A DNA stretch of 50,768 bases, from positions 1 through 50,768 of the forward strand of contig JAICYJ010000018.1 of the NCBI GenBank assembly GCA_025934255.1. The letters run 5' to 3'. The stretch's first letter is position 1, and each line of letters begins with the position of its first letter. Origin of the DNA: Thermoleophilia bacterium. GTDB lineage: Bacteria > Actinomycetota > Thermoleophilia > Gaiellales > JAICJC01. The position numbers and the translations under genes are program-made. Of this stretch, positions 32,801 to 41,661 are shown in pieces. Below the pieces are notes generated by a model, which saw only the letters and a program-made list of their open reading frames with translations, was not told the DNA's origin and searched no databases.

Positions 32801-34210
32801 TCAGATCCCCTCGGTAGCCTCGATCTCCCCGGCATCGACGGCTTCCCTCAGCCGGCGGTGGTCGCGCTCGTTCTGATCGGCGTAGAGGGAGGAGAACCGC
32901 GCGATCGCCCGGTCGAAGCTGCGGCCCTTGCCGAGGTATGCGGCGATCGCCAGCCGGTCGCCCGACCGGGCGTGGGATCGGGCCAGTGACCAGGCGCAGG
33001 CCCGGGTGTAGGTGAGCAGGCGGCGCTCCGTCATGCGTGACAGGTCGGCCGAGGCCTTCCAGTCCCACAGCTGGCGCACGTAGAAGTCGCGGTCGACGCC
33101 CTCCAGATCGGGGCTGCGCTGCCAGCTCAGGAAGATGTCGGTCGCCGCCTGCATCATCCGCTGGCCGCGCACCACCCGCTCGCCGTGGGTGGCGTACTCG
33201 CTCCGGCCCAGGTACGGCTCGAGCACCGACGACTGGGCCTCCTTGGCCTGGAGCATGACGGCGTCCTGCCCGCCACGGCCGACCAGCAGGATCACCCATG
33301 CCCGGGTGCCGACGCTGCCGATTCCGACCACCTTGCGGGCCATGTCAGCCACCTCGTAGGAGCGGACGAGGTGCTGGCGATCGGCGTGGAGCCCGTCGAT
33401 GTACTGCTCCAGCAGGCCCAGCACGTACGCCCGGCGCTCGTGGGGGCCGGCCTGGTAGAGCTCGTGCAGCGGCGTCAGCAGTGGCGGGACGCTCACGAAT
33501 CGCAGCTTCCCGTCGACCAGTTCGGTCAGCTTCTGGACGGCCCGGGCGCTGGTCTTTCGCCGCCCTTTCTGGAAGGTGCGGATGAACAGCTGGTGGCCGT
33601 CGGCGTCGAGCCTGGTGCCGAAGCGGGCGGTCAGCTCGTCGGCGTCGAGGCGCTCGTACCAGGCATCGAGGAAGCTCTCGCGGGCGAACTCGCGCATCCC
33701 TTGGCGGTACTCGCACACCGCCCGCTCGACGATCAGCCGTCGCCGGCGGGCCGGCAGGTCGATGTCGCGGCCGGCGATCTCGATGCTGGCGGCCATCCGC
33801 TTCACGTCCCACTCCCAGGGGCCGGGCAGCGTCTCGTCGAAGTCGTTCGGCCCGAACACGAGCCGGCGATCCGGCGCCGCGAACCCGCCGAAGTTCGAGA
33901 TGTGCGCGTCGCCGCAGGCCTGCACCACCAGGCCGGAGCTGGGGGTGCCGGCCAGGTCGGCCGCCATCACCGCGGCCGCGCCGCGGAAGAACGTGAACGG
34001 CGTGGCCAGCATCCGCCCGTACCGGATCGGCACCAGCTCGGCCAGCCGCGACTCCGTCTGGCGATGCAGCGTCTGCACGGGGTCGGGCCGCGTGCGTGCC
34101 GGCGCCCAGGCGGCGTGGCTTCTACGTGGCGCGCCGCCTCGTGCCTCACGGCCGCGCTCGGCGTCCTCGCCGTTTTCGAGGCGGGCGACCCGGTCTGCTG
34201 GGCTGGTCAC
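32801..34210 (-). CDS. DUF2252 family protein, second paralog
   Basis: A 469-aa DUF2252 protein, clearly paralogous to the one at 19726-21156, with the same core: LAELVPIRYGRM, CGDAHISNFGG and NDFDETLPGPWEWD. One notable change is VFGPNDFDET where the first copy has VFDINDFDET, so an acidic residue just before the DFD motif is lost. If the kinase-like reading is right, the two may differ in activity. The N-terminal 45 residues are polar and Arg-rich. It starts at GTG 34210, divergent from the Tat-exported ferritin-like gene. The gap of 165 bases must hold both promoters. Confidence 0.85.
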   Translation of the reverse strand: MTSPADRVARLENGEDAERGREARGGAPRRSHAAWAPARTRPDPVQTLHRQTESRLAELVPIRYGRMLATPFTFFRGAAAVMAADLAGTPSSGLVVQACGDAHISNFGGFAAPDRRLVFGPNDFDETLPGPWEWDVKRMAASIEIAGRDIDLPARRRRLIVERAVCEYRQGMREFARESFLDAWYERLDADELTARFGTRLDADGHQLFIRTFQKGRRKTSARAVQKLTELVDGKLRFVSVPPLLTPLHELYQAGPHERRAYVLGLLEQYIDGLHADRQHLVRSYEVADMARKVVGIGSVGTRAWVILLVGRGGQDAVMLQAKEAQSSVLEPYLGRSEYATHGERVVRGQRMMQAATDIFLSWQRSPDLEGVDRDFYVRQLWDWKASADLSRMTERRLLTYTRACAWSLARSHARSGDRLAIAAYLGKGRSFDRAIARFSSLYADQNERDHRRLREAVDAGEIEATEGI

Positions 34211-34375
34211 AGCCAGGACGGTAGACGGTTCTCCCGTGAGGCTCTGACTGTGATTGCGGTCACCTGTCCGAAACCGGTCTCGCCCAGGGCCGTAATAGGG
34301 GGATCGCAGCGCCTCGGGTGGTCGGGCGGCTCACCGCGATCGGCTGTGTACCCATCGGAAAAGGGAGGACGACCC

Positions 34376-35545
34376 ATGCTGGAAGATGCTTCCACCACCA
34401 CCAACGACGGCCGTGCGGCCAGCCCCGCCGAGCAGGATCTGGACGGGCACTGGAACCGGGTGATCGGCCGCCGCGCATTCCTTCGTGGCGCCGGCGTGGC
34501 CGGTGCAACCGCGCTGGCAGGTTCGGGTTTGCTGGCCGCCGGGGCCGCGGCCAGCGTCGACACCCCCACCGCGGGCGACATCGCGATCCTGCGGTTCCTC
34601 TGCGCGGCGGAGATCCTCGAGACCGACCTCTGGGAGCAGTACGAGGAGCTCGGCGGGGTCAACGGCGGCAACAGCTCCTACATGCTCGCACTCGAGAACC
34701 TCGACGGCGACATGCCCCAGTACATCAGCGACAACACCGACGACGAGCGCAGCCACGCGGCGTTCCTGAACGCGTACCTGCATTCGCAGGGGGCGATGCC
34801 CGTAAACCTCGACCGCTTCCGCACGCTGCCCAGCAGCAAGGCCACCGGCGCGAAGCAGATCGGCCGGCTGACCAACCTGATGTCGCTGAACGTCGACACC
34901 AGCTGGTACACCCGCTACCGCAGCACCAAGAACCCCGACTTCGGGGCCAGCTTCCCGCAGGCGGTGCACATCCACAACCAGCCTGCGATCCCGCTGAACA
35001 ACCAGGACACACCGCCCGGCACCGGCCAGCCGGTGCCGCCGACCACCAGGCACGCGCGCCGCATGCAGGCGATCGCCAACGCGGCCGGGTTCCACTTCGC
35101 GATGATCGAGCAGGGTGGCTCCAGCCTCTACACCACGATGAGCCTGAAGGCCTCGTCGCTGGAGGTGCTGCGCATCATCGTCTCGATCGGCGGGGTCGAG
35201 GTCGACCACTTCGCGGTCTGGCACGACAAGGCCGGCAACGCCGTGGCGCAGCCGCTGGCCGGCGTGACCGACCCCGAGACCGGAACCCACTTCCCTGACC
35301 TGAACGCGCGCGACAGCGAGCTGTTCCAGACCAACCTGATCTTCCCGGAGCCCTGCGACTTCCTGGACAAGGGGCTTCCGGCCTGCTCCGTGATCCGACC
35401 CTCCACGACGCAGAACTCGGGCGCCGTCGCGGCGGTGCGCGCGCTCACCGCCGACAACCTGTTCCAGGGGCAGACGCCGGCCTTCTTCCGGACGCTGATG
35501 CGCCTGGCCCAGGCTGCCGACGCCGCACACCGCACCCGCGTGTAG
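34376..35545 (+). CDS. Tat-exported ferritin-like domain protein
   Basis: A 389-aa protein with a twin-arginine signal (RRAFLRG at 32-38, then AGVAGATALAGSGLLAAG). A ferritin-like four-helix region follows, with likely metal ligands in the E-x(n)-D-E-R-S-H pattern: CAAEILETDLWEQYEEL and NTDDERSHAAF. A second helical pair contains IANAAGFHFAMIEQGG and IIVSIGGVEVDHFAVWHD (E and H ligands). This is the Ferritin_2/DUF4439-like exported family found in actinobacteria; the role may be oxidative-stress or desiccation protection. AAGGGAGG lies 8 bases before the ATG at 34376. Confidence 0.8.
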   Translation: MLEDASTTTNDGRAASPAEQDLDGHWNRVIGRRAFLRGAGVAGATALAGSGLLAAGAAASVDTPTAGDIAILRFLCAAEILETDLWEQYEELGGVNGGNSSYMLALENLDGDMPQYISDNTDDERSHAAFLNAYLHSQGAMPVNLDRFRTLPSSKATGAKQIGRLTNLMSLNVDTSWYTRYRSTKNPDFGASFPQAVHIHNQPAIPLNNQDTPPGTGQPVPPTTRHARRMQAIANAAGFHFAMIEQGGSSLYTTMSLKASSLEVLRIIVSIGGVEVDHFAVWHDKAGNAVAQPLAGVTDPETGTHFPDLNARDSELFQTNLIFPEPCDFLDKGLPACSVIRPSTTQNSGAVAAVRALTADNLFQGQTPAFFRTLMRLAQAADAAHRTRV

Positions 35546-35661
35546 GCGAGGTTCCGTCCGCGTCGCGCTCCCGAGGCGCGGCGCGGGCGGTGTGGTTCGC
35601 ACCACTGTTTTGGGGGGATACCCGTACCGTCGGGCGGCCCCAGCCTTCTACCATTCATGGC

Positions 35662-35985
35662 ATGAACACGGCCACCAACAGACAACGGCTCGCCAACTTC
35701 ATCGACCTGGCTCTGACCCCCTGGACACTGTACGGACGACCGATGGCGACCGTGCCCATCCCCCGCAGCGTGCTTGCCACCTGCGGCGAGGAGATGCACG
35801 CTCTGGCGGACGCCCTGCGCGACGAGCGTCGTGCCGTGGATGCCGGGACGCTGCGGGAACTCCGGCAGGTGCTGACGAACGGAGCCTCGTCGCCGCTGTA
35901 CGACGGCAGCCACCCGATTCGCGCGCTGCACACGCTGGTCGCGATCGAGTCGCGCTTCGGCGACGCCACGGCGTGCGCAGCCTAG
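35662..35985 (+). CDS. hypothetical protein
   Basis: A 107-aa protein with a hydrophobic patch (LANFIDLALTPWTLYGRP) near the start, then two amphipathic helices (CGEEMHALADALRDERRAVD and GTLRELRQVLTNG). I recognise no family. The ATG at 35662 was chosen because upstream codons in the frame look non-coding. It lies between the ferritin-like gene (116 bases upstream) and the MmpL gene (58 bases downstream), all in one direction. Codon use at third positions is GC-rich as in the neighbours, which supports coding. Confidence 0.55.
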   Translation: MNTATNRQRLANFIDLALTPWTLYGRPMATVPIPRSVLATCGEEMHALADALRDERRAVDAGTLRELRQVLTNGASSPLYDGSHPIRALHTLVAIESRFGDATACAA

Positions 35986-36043
35986 CCGCGCGCGCCGGTC
36001 ACCTTCGACGGAGGCGCGAGGGCCGACCTAGGATGCGAACCTG

Positions 36044-38218
36044 ATGCTGGAAAGCCTGGCTCATACGATCCTGCGCCATCGCAAGCTGGTCGTGGTGGTC
36101 TGGGTGGTCCTGACCGCGATCGGCGGATTCGCAGCCCCGAAGGCCGCCAACCGGCTGCTGACGACCTTCTCGATCCCCAGCTCGCAATCCTACCAGCACA
36201 ACCAGCGGATCGTCCAGACGTTCGGCAACGGCGACCAGAACCCGATGGTGCTGGTGTTCCACGACGCGGCCGGCGACGTCACCCAGGCCCCGGGCATGCA
36301 GGGCGCCCTCGATGCTGCGCTGAAGCAGAATCCCGGCGCCCGCATCAGCTCCTACTTCACCACCGGCGCCGACTCGCACGTGTACGTCTCCAAGGACGGC
36401 CACACCATGTTCGCGGCCATCTACCCGGTGGGTGCCAACGGCTTCGGCTCGGGCGGCACCATCGCGGCCACCCAGCAGGCGATCGCCGCGAACGCCCCGT
36501 CCGGGGTGCAGGCATCGGTCAGCGGCCTGGACGCGCTGGAGCAGGCCGCCGGCAACGGCGCCAGCGGTGGCCCCAGCATCCTGGTCGAGGTCGCGATCGG
36601 CGCGCTCGGCGCGCTGATCATCCTGTTGTTCGTGTTCGGCACGCTGCCGGCGGTGGCGATGCCCCTGATCGTCGCGATGGCGTCGATCCTGAACACCTTC
36701 ACCCTGATCCTGCTGCTCACCTACGTCACCGACGTGTCGGTGATCGTGGAGTTCCTGGTGGCGCTGGTCGGCCTCGGCGTCGCCATCGACTACTCGCTCC
36801 TGTTCATCTTCCGCTTCCGCGAGGAGCTGGCCGCCGGCCGGTCCTCCGAGCACGCACTGGTCGAGACCATGATCCACGCCGGCAAGTCGGTGGTGGTATC
36901 GGGCTCGACGGTCGGCATCGGGCTGCTGAGCATGGTGATCCTGCCGATCCCGTTCATCCGTTCGATCGGCGTGGCGGGGCTGCTGATCCCGATCGTCTCG
37001 GTGATCGCCGCCTGCACGCTGCTGCCGGCCATGCTGGCGATCATCGGCACCGGTATCAACCGGGTGCGGGTGATGCCGCGCCGCTTCATCTCGCAGGCCG
37101 ACCCGGACGTCGGCCCGTGGGCGCGGTGGGCGCGCCTGGTCACCCACCATGCGGGCGTGATGGCCACGCTCGGCATCGCCATCGTGGTGGTCGTCATGAT
37201 CCCCGCGATCTCGCTGAGCCCCGGCGACGCGCTGGCCAAGAACATGCCGGGAAGCGGGCCGGCCATCACCGGGCGCGACCAGCTCGCCGCCGCCGGCATC
37301 CCCGCGGGTGCGCTCTCGCCGATCGCGATCACGGTGCAGGGTGCCACTCCGGGACAGATCCCGCCGATCGTCGCGGCGGTCGGGAAGTCGCAGGGCATCG
37401 CCGGCGCTTCGGCGCCGCAGGGGTGGAGCCGGAACGGCCTCACCGTGATCGAGGCCGTGCCCGCGACCGACTCCGCCAGCTCAGACGCCTACGGCGCGAT
37501 CGCCACGCTCGAGAACACCACGCTGCCTGGGCTGGAACGGCAGCTGGGTGGCGGTGTCAGCCTCGGTACCGCCGGTGGGCCGCCGCAGTCGCGCGACTTC
37601 GAGCACACCGTCTACGACAACTTCCCGTACCTGCTGCTGTTCGTGGTGGTGCTCACCTACCTGCTGCTCGCGCGCGCGTTCCGCTCGCTCGTGCTGGCTC
37701 TGAAGGCCGTGATCCTGAACCTGATCTCGCTGACGGCTGCCTACGGGATCATCGTGTTCATCTTCCAGCAGGGCCACGGCAGCAAGCCGATCTGGAACAT
37801 CGACCCCACCGGCGTGATCATCTCGTGGATCCCGCTGATGATCTTCGCGTTCCTGTACGGCATCTCGATGGACTACGAAGTGTTCATGCTGACCCGCATG
37901 CGCGAGATCTACGACGACGTCGGCAACACCAATCGCGCCATCGAGCTCGGTCTCGCCCGCACCGGCAAGCTGGTGACCAGCGCCGCCCTGATCCTGATGT
38001 TCTCGTTCCTGGTGCTGTCCAGCAGCCCCGGCGTGGACGTGAAGCAGTTCGGCATCGGCCTGGCGGCCGGCATCATCTTCGATGCGACCGTGATCCGCGC
38101 GCTGCTGGTGCCGTCGCTGATGCGGTTGATGGGCGAGTGGAACTGGTGGATGCCGCGGCCGGCGGCACGGTTGCTGTTTCTGCATCCCGACGAGCCGGCC
38201 GGCGCCACCGAGTCCTGA
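36044..38218 (+). CDS. MMPL-family RND transporter
   Basis: A 724-aa membrane protein with the MmpL/RND layout: an N-terminal helix (LVVVVWVVLTAIGGFAAPKA), an extracytoplasmic domain, five helices, then the same arrangement repeated. Typical motifs are GLGVAIDYSLLFIFRFREEL in the first half and FLYGISMDYEVFMLTRMREI in the second. The Asp-Tyr in each belongs to the proton-relay helix. Such proteins export lipids or hydrophobic compounds. It is shorter than mycobacterial MmpLs (over 900 aa) but usual for soil actinobacteria. The substrate is unknown and no TetR-type regulator is adjacent. Confidence 0.9.
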   Translation: MLESLAHTILRHRKLVVVVWVVLTAIGGFAAPKAANRLLTTFSIPSSQSYQHNQRIVQTFGNGDQNPMVLVFHDAAGDVTQAPGMQGALDAALKQNPGARISSYFTTGADSHVYVSKDGHTMFAAIYPVGANGFGSGGTIAATQQAIAANAPSGVQASVSGLDALEQAAGNGASGGPSILVEVAIGALGALIILLFVFGTLPAVAMPLIVAMASILNTFTLILLLTYVTDVSVIVEFLVALVGLGVAIDYSLLFIFRFREELAAGRSSEHALVETMIHAGKSVVVSGSTVGIGLLSMVILPIPFIRSIGVAGLLIPIVSVIAACTLLPAMLAIIGTGINRVRVMPRRFISQADPDVGPWARWARLVTHHAGVMATLGIAIVVVVMIPAISLSPGDALAKNMPGSGPAITGRDQLAAAGIPAGALSPIAITVQGATPGQIPPIVAAVGKSQGIAGASAPQGWSRNGLTVIEAVPATDSASSDAYGAIATLENTTLPGLERQLGGGVSLGTAGGPPQSRDFEHTVYDNFPYLLLFVVVLTYLLLARAFRSLVLALKAVILNLISLTAAYGIIVFIFQQGHGSKPIWNIDPTGVIISWIPLMIFAFLYGISMDYEVFMLTRMREIYDDVGNTNRAIELGLARTGKLVTSAALILMFSFLVLSSSPGVDVKQFGIGLAAGIIFDATVIRALLVPSLMRLMGEWNWWMPRPAARLLFLHPDEPAGATES

Positions 38219-38274
38219 CCGGGTGAGCTGCGGGCGCTAAGCGCGACGTCGTCCCGCGCCGACAGACTACGCAC

Positions 38275-39156
38275 ATGGCGGTGATCGCACCCAAGCCCTT
38301 CTACCACCCGGCCCGCTACCTGCCGCGGTTCCACTGGGAGCTGCTGGCCTGCGGCGCCCGCGGCCACGTGCTGGTCGGCACCGACGTCCGCCAGGTGACC
38401 GAACAGGACGGCGTGATCGTGCGCGAGATAGACGGGGTGCGCTGGCACCGCTGCCTGCGCTGCGACGCCTGGGTACCGCTGGCGCCTCCGGTGGCGCCGG
38501 AGCGCGACCGGGTGCCTGCTCACGCCGAGATCGAGCTGCCGCCGCGGGGCCGGGCGATGCGCGACCTGATCGTGCTGCGGCTGATCGCGATCGACCGCTT
38601 CGTCCACTTCGTCGTGCTGGCGGCGCTGGCGGGCGCGGTGCTCGTGTTCGCGAACGACCAGGCTCACCTGCGCCGCCTCTACGACACGGCGCTGCGGGCG
38701 ATCGAGGGCGTCAACAACGGGCCGCTGCCCCGGCACCACGGCCTGCTGGGAGAGGTCGACCGGCTGTTTCACGCCGACTCGAACACGCTCTACCTGATCG
38801 CCGGCGGGCTGGGCCTGTACGCGCTGGTGGAGGGGGTGGAGGCGGTCGGACTGTGGCTGATGAAGCGCTGGGCCGAGTACCTGACGTTCATCGCCACCGG
38901 CGCCCTCCTGCCGTACGAGCTGAGCGAGCTGGTGAGCGGGCCTAGCGTGCTGAAGGTGGGAGCGACCGTGATCAACCTGGCCGTGCTCGGCTACCTGTTG
39001 TTCTCGAAGCGGCTGTTCGGGGTGCGCGGCGGCGTCGCGGAGGAGGAACGGATCCGCTACTCCGAGTGCGGGTGGGACGCGCTCGAGCGATCCACGCCGG
39101 AGCTGATCGCGGGCGGCGCCGGAGGCGGCCGGCTGCGGCGTCATCGGCAGCGCTAG
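38275..39156 (+). CDS. DUF2127 family membrane protein
   Basis: A 293-aa protein. The first 90 residues form a soluble part with one Cys pair (WHRCLRCDAWVPL), possibly a half zinc site. About four transmembrane helices follow, with the DUF2127 features LRLIAIDRFVHFVVLAALAG, GLGLYALVEGVEAVGLWLMK, RWAEYLTFIATGALLPYEL and INLAVLGYLLFSKRLFG. Function unknown. ATG 38275 is clear. It lies 56 bases after the MmpL stop and convergent with the LtrA-like gene, whose stop is 9 bases away. Confidence 0.78.
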   Translation: MAVIAPKPFYHPARYLPRFHWELLACGARGHVLVGTDVRQVTEQDGVIVREIDGVRWHRCLRCDAWVPLAPPVAPERDRVPAHAEIELPPRGRAMRDLIVLRLIAIDRFVHFVVLAALAGAVLVFANDQAHLRRLYDTALRAIEGVNNGPLPRHHGLLGEVDRLFHADSNTLYLIAGGLGLYALVEGVEAVGLWLMKRWAEYLTFIATGALLPYELSELVSGPSVLKVGATVINLAVLGYLLFSKRLFGVRGGVAEEERIRYSECGWDALERSTPELIAGGAGGGRLRRHRQR

Positions 39157-39165
39157 GTGTAGGAC

Positions 39166-40341
39166 CTATGAGCCTGCGAGACGGCGTCGCGTCTCATCCC
39201 CCGCCAGCACCGCCAGGATCGCGAACACGCAGGCGGCGAGCGCCAGGGACGTGAGCGTGCCGCCGAGCAGCGCCAGCGCGAGGATGGCAACGGTGGCGAC
39301 CACGCGCTTGCGGCTGACGTTGTGGATCATGCGCAGCCGAAACAGGGTGTGGCCGACCAGGTAGAGCGCCGGGCCGCCCAGGATCACCGCAAGCTCCGCG
39401 CCTGACGGAGACGCACCGGGATGTGCGATCACGAGCTCGTCCCCCACGGCGACGACGATGATGCCGGCCACGATCGGAATGTGCAGGTAGGTGTAGGCGT
39501 CCCGCGCGAGCCTGCCGCTGTCATCGGACCGCGACAGGGTCCGCTGCGCGCGCCATCCGACCTCGTCGAAGTACAGCCACCACAGCGCAGCGGACGTCCC
39601 GAACGCCACCATCAGCGCCGTCCCGTTCGCGAAGTCCAGCACCAGCGACGATGCGGTGGCGCCGGTGACGACGATCGACTCGCCCAGCGCGATGATGATG
39701 AACAGCTGGAACCGCTCCGCGAAGTGTGCCGCCTCGATCTCCCACTCGCTGGTTCCGGAGCGCCCCAGCCGGGGCGTCCAGTAGCCGACGAACGGCGCCA
39801 CGTAGTCGACCGCCAGCGCCGCGATCCACAGCCACGTGCGGACGCCCGACGGCGCGAACCCGCCGGCCAGCCACAGCACCCCCGAGACCACGCTCCAGGC
39901 CAGGATCCGGCGGAACACGATGTAGAAGGGGTTGCCGCGCGGCGTGGCGTAGACGTTGAAGGCGTTTCGCACCACCTGCAGCAGGACGTAGGAGCAGGCG
40001 AACAGCGGCGCCAGCCTGCCGAAGGTCTCGGGGATGGCGACCGCCATCAGCAGGCTGGATGCCATCACCACCAGCAGCACCAGTCGCACCAGCACCGACT
40101 CGGGATCGAACCAGTTGGTCATCCAGGTCGTGTAGATCCAGGCCCACCACACAACCAGCAGCAGGAACAGCGTCTGCAGCGCGCCGTGCAGCGTCAGGTG
40201 GTGCAGCAGCAGGTGGCTGAGCTGCGTCACCGCGAACACGAAGACCAGGTCGAAGAACAGCTCCAGCCAGGTCGCCCGTTGCTCCTCGCCGGTCTTCTGG
40301 CGGAAGTGGCGTGAGCTGCTCACCCGCCGGACCATACCCAT
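39166..40341 (-). CDS. low-temperature-requirement A (LtrA) family membrane protein
   Basis: A 391-aa protein with about 12 hydrophobic helices. LtrA signatures are EEQRATWLELFFDLVFVFAV near the start, HFAERFQLFIIIALGESIVV in the middle and DAYTYLHIPIVAGIIVVAVG later. LtrA proteins are predicted transporters or membrane enzymes, first linked to cold growth in Listeria; their activity is not known. ATG 40341 (MGMVRR) is used, with ATG 40335 as an alternative. The longer frame upstream overlaps the divergent lipoprotein gene and is rejected. 51 bases separate the two divergent starts. Confidence 0.85.
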   Translation of the reverse strand: MGMVRRVSSSRHFRQKTGEEQRATWLELFFDLVFVFAVTQLSHLLLHHLTLHGALQTLFLLLVVWWAWIYTTWMTNWFDPESVLVRLVLLVVMASSLLMAVAIPETFGRLAPLFACSYVLLQVVRNAFNVYATPRGNPFYIVFRRILAWSVVSGVLWLAGGFAPSGVRTWLWIAALAVDYVAPFVGYWTPRLGRSGTSEWEIEAAHFAERFQLFIIIALGESIVVTGATASSLVLDFANGTALMVAFGTSAALWWLYFDEVGWRAQRTLSRSDDSGRLARDAYTYLHIPIVAGIIVVAVGDELVIAHPGASPSGAELAVILGGPALYLVGHTLFRLRMIHNVSRKRVVATVAILALALLGGTLTSLALAACVFAILAVLAGDETRRRLAGS

Positions 40342-40392
40342 CGACGGGCCCGGCCGGTCGGGACTGCGCGGCGTGTACCGTCCTTTCGCAGA

Positions 40393-40740
40393 ATGTGGCG
40401 AAGCGTGGCACTGATTATGGTGGCCCTTGCTGCCGTGGCGGCGGGATGCGGCCTGGGCGGTAGTCGCGGGGCCGGCTCGACCGGCGGCGCGGCGACCGTC
40501 GGGAGCACCTCGGCCGGCCCTCCCTACCACTCGGTGGTGGTTCGGGGCACCCGCACGTTCTCGACCGACGACCTGGCTGTGCCGCTGACGGTGCACTGCC
40601 CGCAGGCCGGGCCGGGTGGCTTCACCCAGGTGCTGACCGAGCCGTGGAAGGCCGGCATGAACGGGATCTACCACGGCACCAACGGCAGCGGGATGGTGTT
40701 CGCCGTGGACGACTCCGGCACGGTTCGGATCAGCTGCTGA
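40393..40740 (+). CDS. predicted lipoprotein
   Basis: A 115-aa protein with a lipoprotein signal peptide: MWRSVALIMVALAAVAAGCG, lipobox A-A-G-C with the Cys at position 19. The mature part has a Gly/Ser/Thr linker and a small compact domain with a Cys in VPLTVHCPQ and a final Cys in VRISC that could form a disulfide. No family recognised. It is anchored outside the membrane and divergent from the LtrA gene. Two hairpins follow the stop. Confidence 0.65.
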   Translation: MWRSVALIMVALAAVAAGCGLGGSRGAGSTGGAATVGSTSAGPPYHSVVVRGTRTFSTDDLAVPLTVHCPQAGPGGFTQVLTEPWKAGMNGIYHGTNGSGMVFAVDDSGTVRISC

Positions 40741-40793
40741 ACCGATTTTCGGTTCGTGGCGAACGCGGGGTGCAAAACGGGGGAGCACCCCGC
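40739..40793 (+). terminator. two hairpins after the lipoprotein gene
   Basis: GAACCGA/TCGGTTC (40739-40745 with 40749-40755) starts on the stop codon, with a TTT loop. A second stem, GCGGGGTGC/GCACCCCGC (40765-40773 with 40785-40793), lies 9 bases on with an 11-base loop. Either could end the lipoprotein transcript; the second could also be a leader structure of the decayed gene at 40808. Confidence 0.4.
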
Positions 40794-40807
40794 TTCCTCG
40801 GGCCTCG

Positions 40808-41088
40808 ATGGGGAGGGACCGTCGGAATTTCGTGAAGAAGGCGGGCACTGCGGTCACTGGTGTCGCAGCGCTGGGTGTGGCGGGAGCCGCACCTGCGAAC
40901 GCCGAACCGGAAGCCGAGGTGACCGAGCCCTCGGCGGCCGTGCCGTCCGAGACGCTGGTGGCGTATGTGCGACACGTGACAGCGGTGAGGTGACGGTGGC
41001 GTCGAGAACCGGTGAGACGACGTATCGGGACAAGGCGCTGATCAAGCGCCTGGTCAAGGCCGCTCGCTCGTCGGAGGAGGTGGTCTAG
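40808..41088 (+). pseudogene. frameshifted Tat-signal small protein gene
   Basis: From ATG 40808 the frame encodes a Tat-type signal (RDRRNFVKKAG, then TAVTGVAALGVAGAAPANAE) and SETLVAYVR before an early stop at 40993. Moving one frame at about 40968-40976 continues sensibly as DSGEVTVASRTGETTYRDKA then LIKRLVKAARSSEEVV, ending at a TAG at 41086-41088. The joined product would be about 93 aa. One missing base explains it, as a real mutation or a sequencing error. The next frame begins directly at 41089, so an operon once existed. Confidence 0.6.
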
Positions 41089-41519
41089 GTGTCGTCCCTC
41101 CGAGAAGCACCCGAGATCTCCAAGGACCCGGTTGCTGACAACACCGACGTGTATGCGTTCGTCAGCCCGACCGGCCCGACACTGTCACGATCATCACCAA
41201 CTACATCCCGCTGGAAGGACCGGCGGGAGGCCCGAACTTCTTCGAGTTCGGCGACGACGTGCGGTATTCGATCTACATCGACGTGCTCGCTCAGGACATC
41301 TTCACCGCCGGCCGTGTGCCTGACGACGAGGATCAGCCGGGTGGTCTTGACTGGCGACAGCTGACCGAGCTGACGGCTGCCGCGCTCGCCTGTGGCGGCT
41401 GTGGCGGCTGTGGCATCGCGATCTATGACCCGGAGCAGGATCCCGATGGCACGGAGGCGAGCCGCATCGTCCAGTACGTGGCCGACGTCGCCTGTTCGCC
41501 CGGAACCTTGTCGGGCTGA
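41089..41519 (+). pseudogene. DUF4331 N-terminal fragment fused to an arginase-like C-terminus
   Basis: GTG 41089 begins SSLREAPEISKDPVADNTDV then YAFVSP, the characteristic start of DUF4331 proteins. A one-base shift at about 41175-41181 is needed to continue as TVTIITNYIPLEGPAGGPNF then FEFGDDVRYSIYID. DUF4331 proteins are usually several hundred residues long, but this one breaks off near 41280. It continues in frame as AQDIFTAGRVPDDEDQPGGL and IYDPEQDPDGTEASRIVQYV, which reads like the last 70 residues of an arginase/ureohydrolase. The piece ends at 41519. The simplest reading is a deletion joining two unrelated genes, plus a frameshift. Neither domain is complete. Confidence 0.6.
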
Positions 41520-41661
41520 AGCGTGCCGTGTCGCGGTCTCGCGAGTCCACAACGGCTGATAGTTCGACTTGCTACACAGTCCAACGTATTTGCGGACCAA
41601 GCCTTTACAGTCGGCCGAACCTGGCGTAGCCTCCGCTCGGCAAAGCTCCAAAGGGGGAACT

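Noticed and set aside
31308..33299. A 663-codon open frame on the minus strand
   Set aside because: It is antisense to the aldehyde dehydrogenase and crosses the terminator; its composition is non-native.
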